The notes under the pieces were generated by a model that saw only the letters and a list, made by a program, of their open reading frames with translations, did not search any database and was not told the DNA's origin. Positions 60,177 through 64,000 of a stretch of DNA of 64,000 nt are shown here, piece by piece. The translations under genes and the position numbers were made by a program. The first letter of the stretch is position 1; the number at the start of each line of letters is the position of its first letter. Origin of the DNA: Larus michahellis (lineage: Eukaryota > Chordata > Aves > Charadriiformes > Laridae); assembly GCF_964199755.1 (NCBI RefSeq), contig NC_133898.1, positions 104,894,847 to 104,958,846 of the forward strand. Reading direction: 5' to 3'.

Positions 60177-63100
60177 CTGGAAAGAGAATTCAAATAGGAA
60201 AAGTGCATTTAATTATACATTCATTTCAAAATCACTTTAAGCCAAATTATTTATATAGATATGCATGTGTTTTTCAAACATAATAGGTTATAATGGAAGA
60301 GTTATCCAATAATATCATGATCAGGAGGGATTCTTTGATCACCTGTATGTACATTCTGTTTCTATTATAAACATGCTTTTACTTCAAACATCTTTTATCT
60401 CATATCACATTTTTGCTTTCATATCACACTATTGCTTTAGGTACAAAGTCTTAAGAAGTTTTTCTTTTATTAAATCAGTGAAAGGTAGGAAACTTCATTA
60501 TCTAACAATAGCTAACCAATTATTCATCCTACTTCATCTTTGATGTATTTAACAGGTTGTTTAACTGTCTTTAGTTTTAATTCTGCAAAGGCTACTATCT
60601 GTCCCTGAGTAAATTGCACAGTCTCTCACTGATAATCAAAGAATGTAGACTACAGCCCACAGGATGCTAATGGGAGGAGACAGCATTTCTCAAATAACTT
60701 TTTGGTGGTAGAATAAATGTGTCTTACAGGTATACTCAGTGATTTATTATTATGATTACAGTAAAAAAACCAGGATTAATTCAGTCAAGTTCTCTGAACT
60801 TAGGAAATTTCCAAGGTTGTTTTTGATTTAGCTCTAACAACGAGTTTGGTACTATTGTGTTCTAGTTTCCTGTGTATCTCTTTTCAAAAGACAATTTATG
60901 AATGTTATTTGCTTAGAGACAACTGTCTTACAAGTGTTGTGAGTGTACTGTGTTTTTAAGAATGTGGTGTCATAAACTGAGTTGTTAGATTATAGCACCA
61001 CGTGCAGCGAGTGCCTTGAAAACTTGCTTTCACTTCTGTAACATCAAATGTAGTTTAGTAATACCAAATGTTGATATCAATTACAGCTTAACATTTACGG
61101 ATGGCCTCATAAAAGGAATGAACATTACGTAGAGTGACGATATGTAGCAGAAGAGAAACTGTGCACTACATGAGCAGTTAGATTGCACGTTAATCCTAAA
61201 CATTGCATTTTGGGTTAAAGAAGGAATTTTTACGTTAATTTCCTGAATTTTCCAGTGTTTCAGGATGATGAGATCTGCAACTATAATTCTGTATTTAGCT
61301 TTAATTAAAAGAAGAAAGAAAAAAAAGAGTTGCATGAGATCAAAACTTCAGTGAGTCAAACTTACTTTCTGCCTCTTAAAGTGACTGAGATTGCGGAGCC
61401 TATCAAACAAGAGGTCCCTTTGCATCCAGGAGGATCCCCCGGGGTTTGATTAGACAAGGATAGACAGGCTTGGCCCATAACTCTCACAGCAGGGAGGAGC
61501 ACACCATCATCTTAACTCCAGGCTCGCCCTCTAACCCAGACTCCTGTAATGTCACACTCAGTGTTGGGCCTCAAAGAGCCAGACGGTTCACCAGTCAGAA
61601 AAACTTCAATATCAGTGACCTATAGCAAAATCTAGCCCAGGATCACTGCTAGCAAAGGTAATAGAGACATTGCCATTGATATTTGACAGCTTTGATGGAA
61701 CAGACTTCAAAAAATTTAGATGAGCAGCATCTGACTCCTTACTTGCTCTAAGATCCTGCAGCAAATTAATTTACCAACTCTTAATTAGCAGCTGTAGCTA
61801 CTAGCTCTTGTCAGTGTCCCTGGGGGAAGCGGATCATTTGGGGCAAGTTTTCTTATAAATGCTGATAATCTGGGTTTGTATATTTACTGATGATCTCAGA
61901 ATCGGTTTTGCATTTCAGAAAACGCAGCCTCACAGCGGTCCTGTCAGACAGGGAAATACCGACATGCATGACTCACAGGTGGAAAGATTAAGGAGAAACC
62001 GGAGTAATGTGACTTACTGGGATCACAGGAGGTCAGAGCAGAAAGTACATTCTTTCTGCTCAGAAGGAGGTGCCACCTGCCTCATCAATGCTCTGCAGGC
62101 AGCCAGGCCCCTTTCAGGTAGAAGGACAGTACATATTTAAAAGGCCATCTGGAGTTTATGGCTTCCAATTTAGCATTCCAAGTAAAGTGAAACATTAAAT
62201 GAGCCTAGCTATCTACAAAGAACTGACGGACCAGGTTGGAGGAAGATCCTAACACTTGCCTTTGAAGTTTAGCCACCTGGAAACTGCCAGCTGCTAAACA
62301 TCAAAGGAAACCTGTCCCTCCTCCACCCAGGGCAAAGCCCTTTGTAGAACTTCTCGCTAAGAAGCACGACTCTGTTTAGCTTCTCAAGCTAAAGAAAAGC
62401 TTTAAAGCTGTTTGACAATCACGGCAGCAAGAAGGAAGAAGGGCTGGTTTGGGACATTGTTCATTTATCAAGCGGGTGAGTTCCAGGCTCCTTGAATGAG
62501 AACATCAATCAGTTTATGGTCCTGGTGATATATCAGCTGCCTGCCTGGGACTGCTGCGCCTCTCACTGCCAAGCAGAAGAGAAGAAAAATGTCTTTGCCT
62601 TCCATGGTCACTTAATGGGCTTTGGGATAGGGGGAGATAGCTGGAGTAATCGTCTCTTTAAGAATAAATTAATCATTCTCACGCCACTGGCCACTGTTTC
62701 ACTGAAAAGAGGGAAAGGGACAGGTGGTCACGGGGATTGGACAGGGGTGGGATCAGTGTTCCTACTCAGTGCCAGTCATACAGTACGATTGCTCCACCTC
62801 ATAAAGGATCAGTATGCTAAAACAAGCCTTCTTCTGCCTGCTGCATGAAACAAGTGTTAAACTTTTCTAAAGCTTCCTTCTCTGCACTGTGTTCCAGTCC
62901 CAGACTGCTGCTCAATGAAGCAAGGAGGTAGAAGATTGAAACTACAGCTTCTGGATTTTTGCCAGAATTTTACTGTATTTGTGTAAATACATATATACAT
63001 GCATGTATACACATATGTATACGAACTGAAGACAGCCCAGACTCAAAAAGTTTTGATATGTTTAGCAAATGAAATACTCCCTGAAGCCATCGGTGCATAA

Positions 63101-64000
63101 TGAAATTGGTAGTCTTGAGAGCTTCCCGAAGAAAAGGGAAAAACAAGATGACTATCAAGTCTGTTGAGTATCAGTAGAGAGTTCCCAGGTTCCCTGGTCT
63201 CAGGAAGATACCTATGAGGTTTTGGAGTTACCAATATGAAGAAGCAATGCAGGTGAAAGAGTATACTTTTAGAATACAGCTTAATACATAGGGATGTTAG
63301 GAAGCGGGTGTCCATAGCAGAGAAAATTCAACCACACAACACAGACCTTTCCAAACTATGTTCCTATGTCAGAGTACTTGCAGTTAGCTAATACTAAAAT
63401 TACGTTTTCAAACCTGACATATTATGCTTGAGTTCTCAATTCACGATAACACCAAGCATAATTTTAGTATTAGCAATATTCTGACTGCTTTCTGCATCAA
63501 AATGTCCCACAATTTTTTCCTTAAATTCTGAACACTTTGATAAACAGGATGTATAAACCGTCATGTAATAATGCAATTTCCAGCTATTTGTTTTCCAGAA
63601 TTAAGACAATATGTTTTTGTACTATTTTATGAGTAGTCTAAGAGGAAATGGAACACAAAGTCCTCCCTTTGTTTTCATTCAACCATGTAGTTTTGGGAAA
63701 GGATTATCTCCATATTCTTTTTATCATTTGCAAAGGGGTTGGCTAATGCACTTTGGCTAACACTCTTTTTGCGAACAGCTCTAAGAGAATGCATTTAGCT
63801 GACTTGGACACATGGTGAACTCATTTTAACATATATTTCTTTTATTTTGGCACTTTATCATCAAATTCAGCACATAGCAATTACAGACTATTATAGAACT
63901 GTGGCCAACACTGGCTCCTTAAGTGAGTCTGCATAGGTCACATGTTGGATCCTTCTGCATTCCCAAATAAAATATTGTTATTAGACAGTACTCGAAATGA
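60177..64000 (-). other. HCRTR2 intron (partial)
   Basis: The intron upstream of the TM5 exon, extending beyond the window. I looked for the TM4 exon (MECS and VCDERWG region) on the minus strand and did not see it. The 118-codon plus-strand open frame at 62492-62848 has no recognisable motif. No repeat family recognised. Confidence 0.75.

Noticed and set aside
62492-62848. A 118-codon plus-strand open frame.
   Set aside because: No recognisable domain, no splice context, and it is antisense within an HCRTR2 intron. This length is expected by chance in 64 kb.

Overview
The window is vertebrate nuclear DNA and almost certainly avian. Genes are split into short exons with GT-AG introns, the background is AT-rich, and the only abundant interspersed repeats are CR1 LINE fragments, several ending in the typical ATTCTATG-type 3' repeats. 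Three genes are present in the order HMGCLL1 (+), GFRAL (-), HCRTR2 (-). As I recall it, this is the human 6p12.1 neighbourhood read in the opposite direction. I cannot name the species.

Layout. Positions 1-8008 hold the last two coding exons of HMGCLL1 (3441-3566 and 7895-8008); its 5' part lies left of the window. Positions 8009 to about 16600 hold 3' UTR and intergenic DNA with no supported gene. Positions 16686-44035 carry what I reconstruct as a complete GFRAL gene on the minus strand: nine coding exons whose splice phases all agree, totalling 1533 nt (510 residues plus stop). Its 22-nt first coding exon lies in a CpG island at about 43750-44335. The intergenic interval 44336-51834 contains three CR1 fragments. 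Positions 51835-60176 carry the last four coding exons of the orexin receptor HCRTR2 (minus); its 5' exons must lie beyond 64000.

Main result. Between the exons for the mammalian-type first cysteine-rich domain and the GFRA D2 domain, this GFRAL has an extra 423-nt symmetric phase 1-1 exon (32140-32562). It encodes a complete ten-cysteine module whose spacing matches the canonical D1 domain of the GFRA receptors, followed by a poly-aspartate tract encoded by a GAT repeat. Human GFRAL, as I recall it (about 394 residues), has only a short linker there. The bird gene therefore appears to encode a four-module receptor.

Secondary results are a possible alternative terminal exon of HCRTR2 (about 49825-49909) reachable from a GT that overlaps the normal stop codon, and a very short GFRAL juxtamembrane exon encoding a dense basic cluster. 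The genes are linked by ancient synteny rather than by a shared pathway: GFRAL is the brainstem GDF15 receptor, HCRTR2 the orexin receptor, and HMGCLL1 a ketogenic lyase. All three bear on energy balance, which may be coincidence.
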